A stretch of 64,000 nucleotides of DNA from Ascidiaceihabitans donghaensis (lineage in GTDB: Bacteria > Pseudomonadota > Alphaproteobacteria > Rhodobacterales > Rhodobacteraceae): positions 2,946,729 through 3,010,728 of the forward strand of contig NZ_OMOR01000001.1 in the NCBI RefSeq assembly GCF_900302465.1. Direction: 5' to 3'. Made by a program: the position numbers and the translations under genes. Positions 23,512 to 31,856 of the stretch are shown here, one piece after another (the stretch's first letter is position 1; each line of letters begins with the position of its first letter). The notes under the pieces are model-generated. The model had not been told where the DNA came from, searched no databases, and worked only from the letters and a program-made list of their open reading frames with translations.

Positions 23512-23685
23512 TGCCCTTCTTGTGTCGGGTTGCATTCCGGTGGCCTTAAGCAATTCCGAGGGAGCTGGCTCTGTTCTGGCCCTGGCCTTTTTACCTGGCG
23601 CCCACCTGTACATACAGGTCCTCGGGAATGAGAGAACCTCACGGCTGTGGTGGTTCCCGTCACCTTCACAAAATTGCACAGGGCA
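23512..23685 (-). ncRNA. candidate structured RNA, 6S-like (ssrS)
   Basis: Read on the minus strand, the ends pair as TGCCCT (23685-23680) with AGGGCA (23517-23512). Inside come CGGG/CCCG, an open region, then ATTCCCGAGG paired with CCCTCGGAAT, and a small hairpin ACCTGTA-TG-TACAGGT followed by GGGCGCC. This order resembles 6S RNA: closing stem, central bubble, upper stem, and a small hairpin followed by GGCGC, as in E. coli. The 3' side has GCTTAAGGCC and CCCGACAC where E. coli 6S has GCCUUAA and CGACGACAC. The length of 174 fits. No other known RNA matches. I infer 6S by hand alignment only. Confidence 0.5.
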
Positions 23686-23759
23686 CATGCGCTCTTGCGA
23701 GTTGATGTGCGCCAAACCGCGGTTATGGTTGGCTCCATGCAGATATGAGAAGGCAAAAG

Positions 23760-24671
23760 ATGTCGCTAAGACCCACATTGGAAACAAGGCCCGCCAAACC
23801 AACAATGGAAGGCGCAGGCGTCAAGCTGCACCGCGCCTTCGGGTTTCAGGATCCGTCGGAACTTGATCCGTTTTTGCTGTTTGACGACTTTCGCAACGAG
23901 CGCCCCGAAGACTACATCAAGGGTTTTCCATGGCATCCACACCGCGGCATCGAAACGATCACTTACGTTCTGGAAGGTACTGTGGACCACGCCGACAGCC
24001 TTGGAAACACGGGCAGCCTCGGGGCTGGCGATGTGCAATGGATGACAGCCGGATCAGGCATTTTGCATCAGGAAATGCCGCACGGAAACGCCAAAGGACA
24101 AATGCATGGATTCCAGTTGTGGGGCAATCTGCCCGCAGCCCAGAAAATGACGGCGCCGCGTTATCAGGATATGACGTCTGACGCGATCCCCGAAGTCACC
24201 GATGACGACGGCACCCATGTGCGGATCATCACAGGGACGTTCTGGGGCAAAACAGGACCCGTCGACGGCATAGCGGCAGACCCGCAGTACTTGGACATCT
24301 CGGTGCCAGCAGGCGTGCGGAAAACGTTCAAAATTGATACCTACCGACGGGCGTTTGCCTATGTGTTCCAAGGCAGCGCAGCTTTTGTGGATGCGTCAGT
24401 GCCAACAGGCGTTTTGCTGGAAAAAGAAATCGGCGGTCAGGAAATACACATCCGCGATATGTCAGGGGACCGTACGTTGATCCGGTTTGGCACCGGGGAC
24501 GAGGTGACAGTGCAGGCGGGGGAACATGGTGTGCGGTTTTTGCTGATCTCTGGCGCACCAATTGACGAACCCGTCGCTTGGCATGGTCCGATCGTGATGA
24601 ACACTCAAGCGGAGCTGCAACAAGCAATGCGCGACTTGCGAAATGGAACGTTCATCCAGCCAGCACATTAA
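23760..24671 (+). CDS. pirin family protein
   Basis: A 303-residue bicupin. The first cupin carries W-H-P-H-R-G-I-E-T, the two His ligands of the pirin iron site, then the H-A-D-S-L-G-N motif and G-I-L-H-Q-E, which adds the His and Glu ligands. The second cupin lacks metal ligands, as usual. Pirins include quercetinase-like enzymes and transcription cofactors; the role here is open. The start at 23760 follows GAAGG by six bases and drops five residues of a longer reading. A family 2 and a family 1 repeat follow in tandem. Confidence 0.92.
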   Translation: MSLRPTLETRPAKPTMEGAGVKLHRAFGFQDPSELDPFLLFDDFRNERPEDYIKGFPWHPHRGIETITYVLEGTVDHADSLGNTGSLGAGDVQWMTAGSGILHQEMPHGNAKGQMHGFQLWGNLPAAQKMTAPRYQDMTSDAIPEVTDDDGTHVRIITGTFWGKTGPVDGIAADPQYLDISVPAGVRKTFKIDTYRRAFAYVFQGSAAFVDASVPTGVLLEKEIGGQEIHIRDMSGDRTLIRFGTGDEVTVQAGEHGVRFLLISGAPIDEPVAWHGPIVMNTQAELQQAMRDLRNGTFIQPAH

Positions 24672-24739
24672 TTCTTTTCGCCAAAAATATCTCGGGGTGC
24701 GGGGCAGCGCTCCGCGTGTAAGGTGCACCTCGGTGCACC
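24671..24739. repeat. tandem of repeat family 2 (copy D) and palindrome family 1 (copy d)
   Basis: Copy D has TTTTCGCCAAAAATATC, CGGGGT and the hairpin GCGGGGC-AGC-GCTCCGC (24699-24715, one G-T wobble). Directly after it comes GTGTAA and GGTGCACC-TC-GGTGCACC (24722-24739), a perfect 8-bp inverted repeat of family 1. They fill the gap between the convergent pirin and TetR genes. Confidence 0.8.
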
Positions 24740-24742
24740 CCC

Positions 24743-25327
24743 TTAGGCGCCAACGGATTTACGTACCATGTGCCAATACTGATCCTGAACATCTGCCAAC
24801 GACAGCCGCCCACCTTCCTTGAACCAGGTGTTCACCCCAGTGAGCATTGCAATTACAGCAAAAGTGGCAATTTTGGCATCTTCTACGGCAAAATCATCCG
24901 AGGCGATGCCCCGTGCAAGAATTCCTTGCAGGCGCGCCTCATAAGAGCGGCGCAATTCTTCAATGATTTCGAAGTTATCCGGAGTCAAATTACGCAATTC
25001 CATATAGGCGATAAACACCTCTTCCGGACGGCGATGGTGAAACGCAATGTGAAACCGGACGAAGGCTTCCAGTTGTTGGGTCGGCGTCAGGTGCGGAGTA
25101 TCAGGTACTGCGGCCAACACATCTTGCATGTGGGTTTTCATCAAATCAAACAAAAGACTCTGTTTGTCAGCTGTGTAGTTATACAATGCGCCCGCCTGCA
25201 CACCCACTGCAGAAGCAATCTGGCGCATAGAAACCGCCGCAAAACCGTGTTCGGCAAACAACTGCAAGGCAGCCGTGCGCACACGAGGACCTGTAATATC
25301 AGAATGTGAACCTGCCGTACGCGCCAT
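24743..25327 (-). CDS. TetR family transcriptional regulator
   Basis: A 194-residue TetR protein. The helix-turn-helix is I-A-S-A-V-G-V-Q-A-G-A-L-Y-N-Y-T with the K-Q-S-L-L that follows it. The C-terminal part has a run of helices with M-L-T-G-V-N-T-W-F-K near the end, as in TetR regulators of acyl-CoA metabolism; this is a loose likeness. A perfect 16-base palindrome, CTGAACGCGCGTTCAG, lies 14 bases upstream of its start and is a likely operator for itself and the divergent lipoprotein gene. The ligand is not known. Confidence 0.9.
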   Translation of the reverse strand: MARTAGSHSDITGPRVRTAALQLFAEHGFAAVSMRQIASAVGVQAGALYNYTADKQSLLFDLMKTHMQDVLAAVPDTPHLTPTQQLEAFVRFHIAFHHRRPEEVFIAYMELRNLTPDNFEIIEELRRSYEARLQGILARGIASDDFAVEDAKIATFAVIAMLTGVNTWFKEGGRLSLADVQDQYWHMVRKSVGA

Positions 25328-25340
25328 AGGTCTGGCTTAA

Positions 25341-25356
25341 CTGAACGCGCGTTCAG
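25341..25356. promoter_or_regulatory. perfect 16-bp palindrome, probable TetR operator
   Basis: CTGAACGC-GCGTTCAG is fully self-complementary and sits 14 bases before the TetR start and 66 before the divergent lipoprotein gene. Confidence 0.72.
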
Positions 25357-25421
25357 AACCAAGCCTCTCTTGCGCAAATCCTCGCGCTGGTGCATCAAAC
25401 CGACAACGAAGGATGCTTTTG

Positions 25422-25706
25422 ATGCGCAGTTTTGCCCTAATTTTGGTCTTTGGCCTTTCGGCTTGCACCCAGTTCCCTGAACTGGACGGTGCAGTTACTG
25501 CACATGGCAGCGATGCAAACTACCCTGACCTTGTTCCAATCGAGCCTATTCTGGCGCAAGCGGCAAGCGGGCCCAGCGCAGATCAAACCACAGATCAGCT
25601 AAGTTCCAGAGTGGCAGCCTTAAAGGCACGCGCCAGTCGTTTGCGTGGTCGGGTTGTGGACACGTCATCGCGTGATCGAATGCGCACAGGCGTGCCGCGC
25701 GGATAA
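25422..25706 (+). CDS. small lipoprotein
   Basis: A 94-residue protein with a short signal peptide and lipobox L-S-A-C at about residues 14-17, so it should be lipidated at the Cys and held at a membrane facing the periplasm. The rest is polar, with a C-terminal Arg-rich helix (A-L-K-A-R-A-S-R-L-R-G-R). No domain is recognised. GAAGGA lies 8 bases before the ATG at 25422; an ATG at 25413 is less well placed. It may be controlled by the TetR operator upstream. Confidence 0.8.
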   Translation: MRSFALILVFGLSACTQFPELDGAVTAHGSDANYPDLVPIEPILAQAASGPSADQTTDQLSSRVAALKARASRLRGRVVDTSSRDRMRTGVPRG

Positions 25707-25781
25707 TGCCGCGTTGCGTGTCGCACGCGAACCCGATAAACGCGCGACAAATGCAATAATCCCATCTCTAGGAGCCTAAAA

Positions 25782-27068
25782 ATGTCACAGCCACTTCGCC
25801 TTGGTATTGCAGGTCTTGGCACCGTTGGTGTTGGTGTGGTCCGCATCATCCGCCAACATGCGGAATTGCTGACGGCCCGTTCGGGGCGTGACATTTCGAT
25901 ATCAGCTGTTTCCGCGCGTTCAAAAAACAAAGATCGTGGCATTCCTTTGGATGCCTATGCATGGGAAGACGATCCGGTGGCTTTGGCCACACGCGACGAT
26001 GTCGATGTTTTTGTTGAGCTTATGGGCGGATCTGATGGTCCGGCGAAGGCCGCCACAGAAGCTGCACTGGCCGCAGGCAAACATGTGATCACCGCCAACA
26101 AAGCGCTGTTGGCGTTGCACGGCCAAGCCCTTGCCGAACAAGCCGAAGCCGCAAATCTGTCCCTTCGTTACGAGGCAGCCGTCGCAGGCGGTATCCCTGT
26201 CGTGAAAGCACTGACAGAAGGATTGGCAGCAAACGAGATCACCCGCGTGATGGGTGTCATGAACGGGTCGTGCAACTACATCCTGACCCGCATGGAAGAC
26301 TCCGGCCTGAACTATCAGGACATTTTCGCTGAAGCAGACGGGTTGGGGTATCTTGAAGCGGACCCGCAATTGGACGTGGGCGGCATTGACGCCGCACATA
26401 AACTGGCGATCCTTGCATCCATCGCCTTCGGAACACGCGTTAACTTTGACGCGATTGATCTGGAAGGCATCGAACGGGTCAGCATCGAAGACATCACAGC
26501 GGCCGCCGACATGGGCTACAAGATCAAGCTGTTGGGTGTCGCGCAAATGACGGGCCGTGGTCTGGAACAACGTATGCAACCCTGCCTGGTGCCTGCGTCT
26601 TCGCCCTTGGGTCAATTGCAAGGCGGCACCAATATGGTCGTGCTGGAAGGTCATGCCGTAGAACAAGTCGTGCTGCGCGGCCCCGGTGCCGGTGAAGGAC
26701 CAACCGCCAGTGCCGTGATGGCAGACGTCATGGACATCGCACGCGGCTTTGCGCTGCCTGTGTTTGGCCAACCCGCACATACTCTGAAAGACGCGAAACA
26801 TGCGACATCCGTGTTGCCGGCGCCCTACTACCTGCGCATGGGGCTGGTCGACAAACCAGGTGCCTTGGCAAAGATCACCACAGTTTTGGGCGATGCAGGC
26901 GTCAGCATCGACCGCATGCGCCAATACGGACACGCACAAACATCGGCCCCCGTTCTGATCGTCACACATAAAGCGACACGTGCCGACATTGACGCAGCAA
27001 TTGCCGCTATGGAAGGCACAGGTGTGTTGACATCGGCCCCCGTTGCTTTGCGCATCGAAGAAGTCTAG
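25782..27068 (+). CDS. hom: homoserine dehydrogenase
   Basis: A 428-residue enzyme that reduces aspartate semialdehyde to homoserine, the branch to threonine and methionine. The NAD(P) fold starts G-I-A-G-L-G-T-V-G-V-G-V-V; the catalytic region has G-S-C-N-Y-I-L-T-R-M and the E-A-D-P-Q-L-D-V-G-G-x-D-A-A-H-K-L signature with the active-site Asp and Lys. The C-terminal 80 residues are an ACT domain (K-P-G-A-L-A-K-I-T) for allosteric control, probably by threonine. AGGAG stands before the ATG. A terminator hairpin overlaps its stop. Confidence 0.96.
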   Translation: MSQPLRLGIAGLGTVGVGVVRIIRQHAELLTARSGRDISISAVSARSKNKDRGIPLDAYAWEDDPVALATRDDVDVFVELMGGSDGPAKAATEAALAAGKHVITANKALLALHGQALAEQAEAANLSLRYEAAVAGGIPVVKALTEGLAANEITRVMGVMNGSCNYILTRMEDSGLNYQDIFAEADGLGYLEADPQLDVGGIDAAHKLAILASIAFGTRVNFDAIDLEGIERVSIEDITAAADMGYKIKLLGVAQMTGRGLEQRMQPCLVPASSPLGQLQGGTNMVVLEGHAVEQVVLRGPGAGEGPTASAVMADVMDIARGFALPVFGQPAHTLKDAKHATSVLPAPYYLRMGLVDKPGALAKITTVLGDAGVSIDRMRQYGHAQTSAPVLIVTHKATRADIDAAIAAMEGTGVLTSAPVALRIEEV

Positions 27069-27089
27069 GGCGGCCCAATCGCCCTTTTT
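27067..27089 (+). terminator. Rho-independent terminator after hom
   Basis: AGGGCG-GCCCAAT-CGCCCT followed by TTTT begins at the hom stop codon. It separates hom from glpX. Confidence 0.85.
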
Positions 27090-27155
27090 AAATTATTGTT
27101 TGTGGCGCGATTGATCGCTACACCGCTCTGAACCATCGTTTTCAAGGAACCAGCC

Positions 27156-28121
27156 ATGACCGCCTCTGCCCAATTTCACGACCGTATGCTTTCATTGGGT
27201 CTTGCCCGTGTGTCTGAGGCTGCGGCCTTAGCCTCTGCCAAGCTTGTGGGTCACGGCGACGAAAAAGCCGCAGACCAGGCCGCCGTGAACGCAATGCGCG
27301 AACAGCTGAACCTTTTGGATATTGCAGGTGTTGTTGTGATCGGTGAAGGCGAACGCGACGAGGCGCCGATGCTTTACATCGGTGAAGAAGTCGGAACCGG
27401 CAAAGGCCCCGGCGTGGACATTGCACTGGACCCGCTCGAAGGCACAACGCTGACGGCGAAAGACATGCCAAACGCCTTGACGGTCATTGCGATGGGCCCG
27501 CGTGGATCAATGCTGCATGCCCCTGATGTCTATATGGACAAGCTGGCCATTGGACCCGGGTATGACGCGGATGTTGTGACGATGGACATGACAGCGACCC
27601 AGCGTGTCGAAGCGCTGGCCAAGGCAAAAGACTGTGCCACATCCGACATCACTGTGTGTATTCTGGAACGCCCTCGGCACGAGGCGATGATCGCTGAAGT
27701 ACGTGCCACAGGTGCCGCCATTCGTCTGATCACAGATGGCGACGTGGCTGGCGTCATGCACTGCGCGGAACCCGGCACGGGTATCGACATGTACATGGGT
27801 CTGGGCGGTGCACCCGAAGGTGTTTTGGCTGCGGCCGCTTTGAAATGCATGGGCGGACAGTTCTATGGCCGCTTGACCTTCCGCAATGACGACGAACGCG
27901 GACGCGCAGCCAAAGCGGGCATCACTGACCTTGACCGCATTTACACCCGCGATGAATTGGTGACCGAAGACGTGATCTTTGCAGCGACCGGCGTCACAGG
28001 CGGTTCCTTGCTGCCAGCAGTTCAGCGCGAAGTGGGCTGGCTGACATGCGAAACGCTGTTGATGCGCTCCAAAACCGGCTCTGTTCGTCGCATGTCCTAC
28101 CGGACACCTGCGGAAGACTGA
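27156..28121 (+). CDS. glpX: class II fructose-1,6-bisphosphatase
   Basis: A 321-residue GlpX-type phosphatase that removes the 1-phosphate from fructose-1,6-bisphosphate in gluconeogenesis. V-V-I-G-E-G-E-R-D-E-A-P-M and D-P-L-E-G-T-T are the metal and phosphate sites, and the Y-T-R-D-E-L-V region is near the end. The hom-glpX-recJ order is common in Rhodobacterales. It is separated from hom by a terminator, so it likely has its own promoter in 27090-27155. Confidence 0.95.
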   Translation: MTASAQFHDRMLSLGLARVSEAAALASAKLVGHGDEKAADQAAVNAMREQLNLLDIAGVVVIGEGERDEAPMLYIGEEVGTGKGPGVDIALDPLEGTTLTAKDMPNALTVIAMGPRGSMLHAPDVYMDKLAIGPGYDADVVTMDMTATQRVEALAKAKDCATSDITVCILERPRHEAMIAEVRATGAAIRLITDGDVAGVMHCAEPGTGIDMYMGLGGAPEGVLAAAALKCMGGQFYGRLTFRNDDERGRAAKAGITDLDRIYTRDELVTEDVIFAATGVTGGSLLPAVQREVGWLTCETLLMRSKTGSVRRMSYRTPAED

Positions 28122-28185
28122 TCTGGCACCAGCGCCTGTTGCTTTGGTCGATTGCGGGTATTTTTGATCGCATAAAGGGGTGGGT

Positions 28186-29925
28186 ATGTCATTTTTAGGG
28201 ATCGAAGCGTCTTTGACGGGGCGCAACTGGGTTGGCCCATCCGTGCAGGTGGACCGCGCCGCAGAGGCTTTGACACAGCAAACGGACCTGCCCCGCCCCG
28301 TCGCGCAAGTTCTGGCACGCCGCGGTGTCGAAGCTGTCGATGCCCCTGCATTTCTTGCGCCGTCCTTGCGCGAACTGCTGCCGGACCCGCGGTCTTTGAA
28401 AGATATGGAAAAAGCCGCCCACCGTTTTTTGGGCGCTGTAAAGCAACGCCAACGCATTGCGATATTTGCAGATTATGACGTTGACGGCGGAAGTTCTGCT
28501 GCGCTGTTGATCGTGTGGTTGCGCGACCTTGGACTGACAGCCACATTGTACATTCCCGACAGAATCGACGAAGGGTACGGCCCCAACGATGAAGCCATGG
28601 CGACGTTGGCGCGCGATCACGATCTGATTATTTGTGTGGATTGCGGGACGCTGTCCCATGGGCCAGTGGCCGCAGCAAAAGGCGCAGATGTCATCATTTT
28701 GGACCACCACCTTGGTGCCGAAACACTGCCCGACGCGATGGCGGTCGTGAACCCGAACCGTCAGGATGAAGATGGTGCTTTGGCCCATTTATGCGCCGCC
28801 GGTGTCGTCTTTTTGATGTTGGTGGAAGCAGGGCGACAAATGCGCGATGACAAAGCGCAAAGTCCTGATTTGATGCCTCTTCTCGATTTGGTTGCGTTGG
28901 CCACCGTCGCGGATGTGGCACCCCTGATTGGTGTGAACCGCGCGTTTGTACGCCAGGGTTTGCGTGTCATGGCCCGGCGCGAACGCCCCGGCCTTGCGGC
29001 CTTGGCGGATGTGTCCCGCATGGACACCGCCCCCAGTTCGTATCACTTGGGGTTTCTTTTGGGACCGCGTGTCAATGCAGGCGGTCGTATCGGTCAGGCG
29101 GATCTCGGGGCGCGATTGCTGTCGTGTGACACCGAACATGAAGCCGCAGCGCTCGCGGAACGCTTGGACGTGCTGAACACGGAACGGCGCGACATTGAAG
29201 CATCCGTGCGCGCATCCGCGCTGGCACAGGCCGAAGAGCGGGGCTTTGACGCCCCTCTGGTTTGGGCCAGCGGGGACGGTTGGCACCCGGGCGTCGTGGG
29301 CATTGTGGCGTCACGTTTGAAAGAGGCTTCTAACCGTCCATCGGTGGTTATCGGATTTGAAAACGGAGTTGGCAAAGGGTCCGGACGATCCGTGTCCGGC
29401 ATTGATCTTGGTGCGCCCATCCAACGCCTCGCGGCAGAAGGGCTTTTGGTGAAAGGGGGCGGGCACAAGATGGCGGCAGGCCTGACTGTATCAGAAGACA
29501 AGCTGGAAGAGGCCATGGCAAGGCTGTCTGACTTGCTTGGCCGTCAAGGTGCAGGTGACATCGGACCGGCTGATTTGCGACTGGACGGCGTGATGATGCC
29601 GGGGGCTGCAACCATTGAGCTGGTCGAGATGCTTGAACAAGCAGGCCCATTCGGAGCGGGCGCCGCCGGCCCACGGTTCGCTTTTTCGGATATGCAGATT
29701 TTTCATGCCCGCCGCGTAGGAGAATCGCATCTTAAAGTGACATTTGGCGAGATCGGTGGCCCCCGTATGGATGCGATTTCGTTCGGGGCCTTCGATGGTG
29801 CGTTAGGGCCTGCGTTGGAAAACCATGGCGGGGCCCGGTTTCACTTGGCTGGACGCCTTGATATCAACAGTTTTCGTGGAAAACAAAGCGTTCAGCTGCG
29901 ATTGGAAGACGCGGCAAGAGCTTAG
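28186..29925 (+). CDS. recJ: single-stranded-DNA-specific exonuclease RecJ
   Basis: A 579-residue 5'-3' ssDNA exonuclease of the DHH family. F-A-D-Y-D-V-D-G-G and the later L-D-H-H-L-G carry the Mn-binding Asp and His residues, followed by the DHHA1 domain with N-A-G-G-R-I-G and the G-G-G-H-K-M-A-A-G motif, and a C-terminal OB fold. It acts in RecF-type recombination, mismatch repair and base excision. The ATG at 28186 follows AAAGGGG; a GTG two codons earlier is possible. Confidence 0.95.
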   Translation: MSFLGIEASLTGRNWVGPSVQVDRAAEALTQQTDLPRPVAQVLARRGVEAVDAPAFLAPSLRELLPDPRSLKDMEKAAHRFLGAVKQRQRIAIFADYDVDGGSSAALLIVWLRDLGLTATLYIPDRIDEGYGPNDEAMATLARDHDLIICVDCGTLSHGPVAAAKGADVIILDHHLGAETLPDAMAVVNPNRQDEDGALAHLCAAGVVFLMLVEAGRQMRDDKAQSPDLMPLLDLVALATVADVAPLIGVNRAFVRQGLRVMARRERPGLAALADVSRMDTAPSSYHLGFLLGPRVNAGGRIGQADLGARLLSCDTEHEAAALAERLDVLNTERRDIEASVRASALAQAEERGFDAPLVWASGDGWHPGVVGIVASRLKEASNRPSVVIGFENGVGKGSGRSVSGIDLGAPIQRLAAEGLLVKGGGHKMAAGLTVSEDKLEEAMARLSDLLGRQGAGDIGPADLRLDGVMMPGAATIELVEMLEQAGPFGAGAAGPRFAFSDMQIFHARRVGESHLKVTFGEIGGPRMDAISFGAFDGALGPALENHGGARFHLAGRLDINSFRGKQSVQLRLEDAARA

Positions 29926-30001
29926 AAAAAAATCCAACAATTGAGTGTTTTTTCTGCTTGCACGCTCTGCGCAGATTGCCTAGAACGCGCCCAGACTTAG
30001 T

Positions 30002-30076
30002 GTCCCGTTCGTCTATCGGTTAGGACGTCAGGTTTTCAACCTGAAAAGAGGGGTTCGATTCCCCTACGGGATGCCA
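30002..30076 (+). tRNA. tRNA-Glu (anticodon TTC)
   Basis: A 75-base cloverleaf with encoded CCA. Acceptor GTCCCGT pairs with ACGGGAT (G1:U72), the anticodon loop is TTTTCAA with anticodon TTC, the T arm is GGGGTTCGATTCCCC, and the discriminator is G73. This matches tRNA-Glu. Confidence 0.97.
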
Positions 30077-30127
30077 AGTCTTTTCCTTACATCTTTGTGG
30101 TTTGTAACGAAAAGACGGCATTTTCCG

Positions 30128-31183
30128 CTAGGATGCGTCGCGCACATCTGGCGCGAAGTCTTCTTTCCTATTTTGCGGTACCAATTGGGTGACCGAATGA
30201 CGTAATTTGGGATTGAAAAACGTCTGCCGCGCCCGCCCTGCATCTTTTGAGGCATAAAGCGCGACGTCAGCATTGCTAACCAATTGATCTGCTGTCAGTT
30301 CGCAACCGGATTCGAAAAACGCAGTCCCGATACTCGCAGAAATCTGACAATGTTCACCCTGGTACAGTATGGGAACTTCAAGCTTGCTTATGATGCGCCC
30401 TCCGATACTGCTCAGCGACGCTTCGGACTGCGCTGAAGGCAGAAGGATGATAAATTCATCGCCGCCAACACGGGCAACAGTGTCAGTTTCACGCGTTTCA
30501 TCTACCATTATGCGAGAGACCACTTGTAGGACATGATCCCCTGCGGCGTGCCCTTTTGTGTCGTTCACAGCTTTGAAAAAATCCAGATCGATTTGCATCA
30601 AAGCGAACGATCGATCTTCTTCGATATATCGCTCTAGGAAATGATCCATTGCGCGACGGTTTTTCAGGCCTGTCAACGTGTCGGTAAACGCCTGTTCCTC
30701 TGCTGCGATTTTCGCACCTTGCAAGCGCAAGTTCATCTTGCGAGAGGCTTCCATCGCTGCGGATTTTGCTTCTACCAAGTAAAGCATTTCGATGGTCAAA
30801 TCCGTGTGCGCGAAATCACCACAGTTCAAGCCGAACTCACCAACGGCATCAACGATCGAAATCCCGAAAGACAGGTTCACAACGATCTGTCCCTCGCAAA
30901 GGCTGGGCACAAGCACGCCTTTCAGTTCCGTCATTGGCGGGTCGCGCATTTGCAAATGCAGCTTCATGCCGGAAACATTCAACAGATCTGCCACACTTGC
31001 CACGGCCCGTGGGCGTTTCAGAACAAAGACTTCCAAAAACCTTTGCCCGATTAACGATGGGCCATTCGGATGCAACTTTTGCGTTGTAGGGCCTGCATGA
31101 ACAATATGACCGGTACTGTTAAGCACCACATGCATCGGACACAACGTATCCAACATACTTAGGAAATTGTCTGAAGCTTTCAT
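30128..31183 (-). CDS. diguanylate cyclase with N-terminal HNOBA domain
   Basis: A 351-residue protein with three parts. Residues about 12-145 match the HNOBA (H-NOX-associated) domain: C-P-M-H-V-V-L-N at the start, a G-x-x-F-L-E-V-F-x-L-x-R-P segment, and a G-D-F-A-H-T-D-L-T end. A coiled coil follows (about 147-178), then a GGDEF domain with G-G-D-E-F and an R-E-T-D inhibitory site five residues before. It should make c-di-GMP. This is the layout of soluble guanylate cyclase with GGDEF in place of the cyclase. The start overlaps the stop of the H-NOX-like gene (ATGA), so the pair probably forms one sensor. Confidence 0.88.
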   Translation of the reverse strand: MKASDNFLSMLDTLCPMHVVLNSTGHIVHAGPTTQKLHPNGPSLIGQRFLEVFVLKRPRAVASVADLLNVSGMKLHLQMRDPPMTELKGVLVPSLCEGQIVVNLSFGISIVDAVGEFGLNCGDFAHTDLTIEMLYLVEAKSAAMEASRKMNLRLQGAKIAAEEQAFTDTLTGLKNRRAMDHFLERYIEEDRSFALMQIDLDFFKAVNDTKGHAAGDHVLQVVSRIMVDETRETDTVARVGGDEFIILLPSAQSEASLSSIGGRIISKLEVPILYQGEHCQISASIGTAFFESGCELTADQLVSNADVALYASKDAGRARQTFFNPKLRHSVTQLVPQNRKEDFAPDVRDAS

Positions 31184-31767
31184 TCTACGCGTGCGCCAAG
31201 TTCAAACTTGCGCCCTTCTGTAAATTCAGTGACCACTAAAGAAATTGATATTGTTTCAACACCTTGGCCTGATCCCATATGCTCAAACACTGCCAACACA
31301 CCGTAATCATCTGCCATGGTACGTAAAATACCCATCATGACATGCCCAAAGCCCACGATGGGGCATGCACAAACCAAACTGAATTGCGTAGAAGAATGAT
31401 CGCGCACTTCCAAAGATGGCAATTCCAGATCAGAGACAGCCAACCGCGCACGATCCGGCAAATCATCCAGAGAATTGAGAAACTCAACAAAGGTCACGCC
31501 CCCGAACCGTAACAACCGGCGTAACGCTTCTGTATTGGGATGTGACACCAGATATGTTCCGATGTCTTCCATCACATCAGAACGCGGTTTGTCCAAGACG
31601 AAGCACACACCGACGATCGCTTTTTCCGTCAACCCGTCTTCGTAGGTCAGCATTGCTTCGAAATCCGACACATCCAAAGCGGCCCAACGCACAGCGTCAT
31701 TCCACTTTTCAATGCCATAACTGTCCGTCACGAAACGCTGTATCGCGCGATTGATTAAACCGTGCAT
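31180..31767 (-). CDS. H-NOX-like (HNOB) protein lacking the heme ligand
   Basis: A 195-residue H-NOX family protein: M-H-G-L-I-N-R-A-I at the start, then the R-F-G-G-V-T-F-V-E-F-L-N-S-L-D helix. In active H-NOX the next motif is D-x-x-H, with the heme-binding His near 102; here it reads D-D-L-P (Pro104). The Y-x-S-x-R motif that holds the heme propionates is replaced by A-x-P-x-V (134-138). So heme binding in the usual way looks impossible. AGG lies before the ATG at 31767. It is translationally coupled to the HNOBA-GGDEF protein. Function: likely a regulatory subunit with a changed or lost ligand. Confidence 0.85.
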   Translation of the reverse strand: MHGLINRAIQRFVTDSYGIEKWNDAVRWAALDVSDFEAMLTYEDGLTEKAIVGVCFVLDKPRSDVMEDIGTYLVSHPNTEALRRLLRFGGVTFVEFLNSLDDLPDRARLAVSDLELPSLEVRDHSSTQFSLVCACPIVGFGHVMMGILRTMADDYGVLAVFEHMGSGQGVETISISLVVTEFTEGRKFELGARVE

Positions 31768-31804
31768 GGTTGCCTCATACCCTATCCCAAGGTCACCATG
31801 CATC

Positions 31805-31831
31805 AAAACCTGTTAACATTCCCCAAACAGG
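31805..31831 (-). terminator. terminator downstream of mttB-family gene
   Basis: On the minus strand CCTGTT-N11-AACAGG is followed by TTTTG, 26 bases after the methyltransferase stop. It separates that gene from the H-NOX operon. Confidence 0.65.
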
Positions 31832-31856
31832 CGTTTTATGGCGCTATGAAACACCA

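Noticed and set aside
23512-23685. tmRNA, SRP RNA or RNase P RNA as identity of the structured region
   Set aside because: No GGAAGGAAGC-type SRP loop, no RNase P P4 sequence and no tag-coding frame for tmRNA are present.
23434-23866. Open frames on both strands in the gap before pirin
   Set aside because: They have no domain and lie over a region with strong base pairing that looks like a structured RNA.
25920-26969. Open frame of 349 codons on the minus strand
   Set aside because: Antisense shadow of hom, with the same biased composition.
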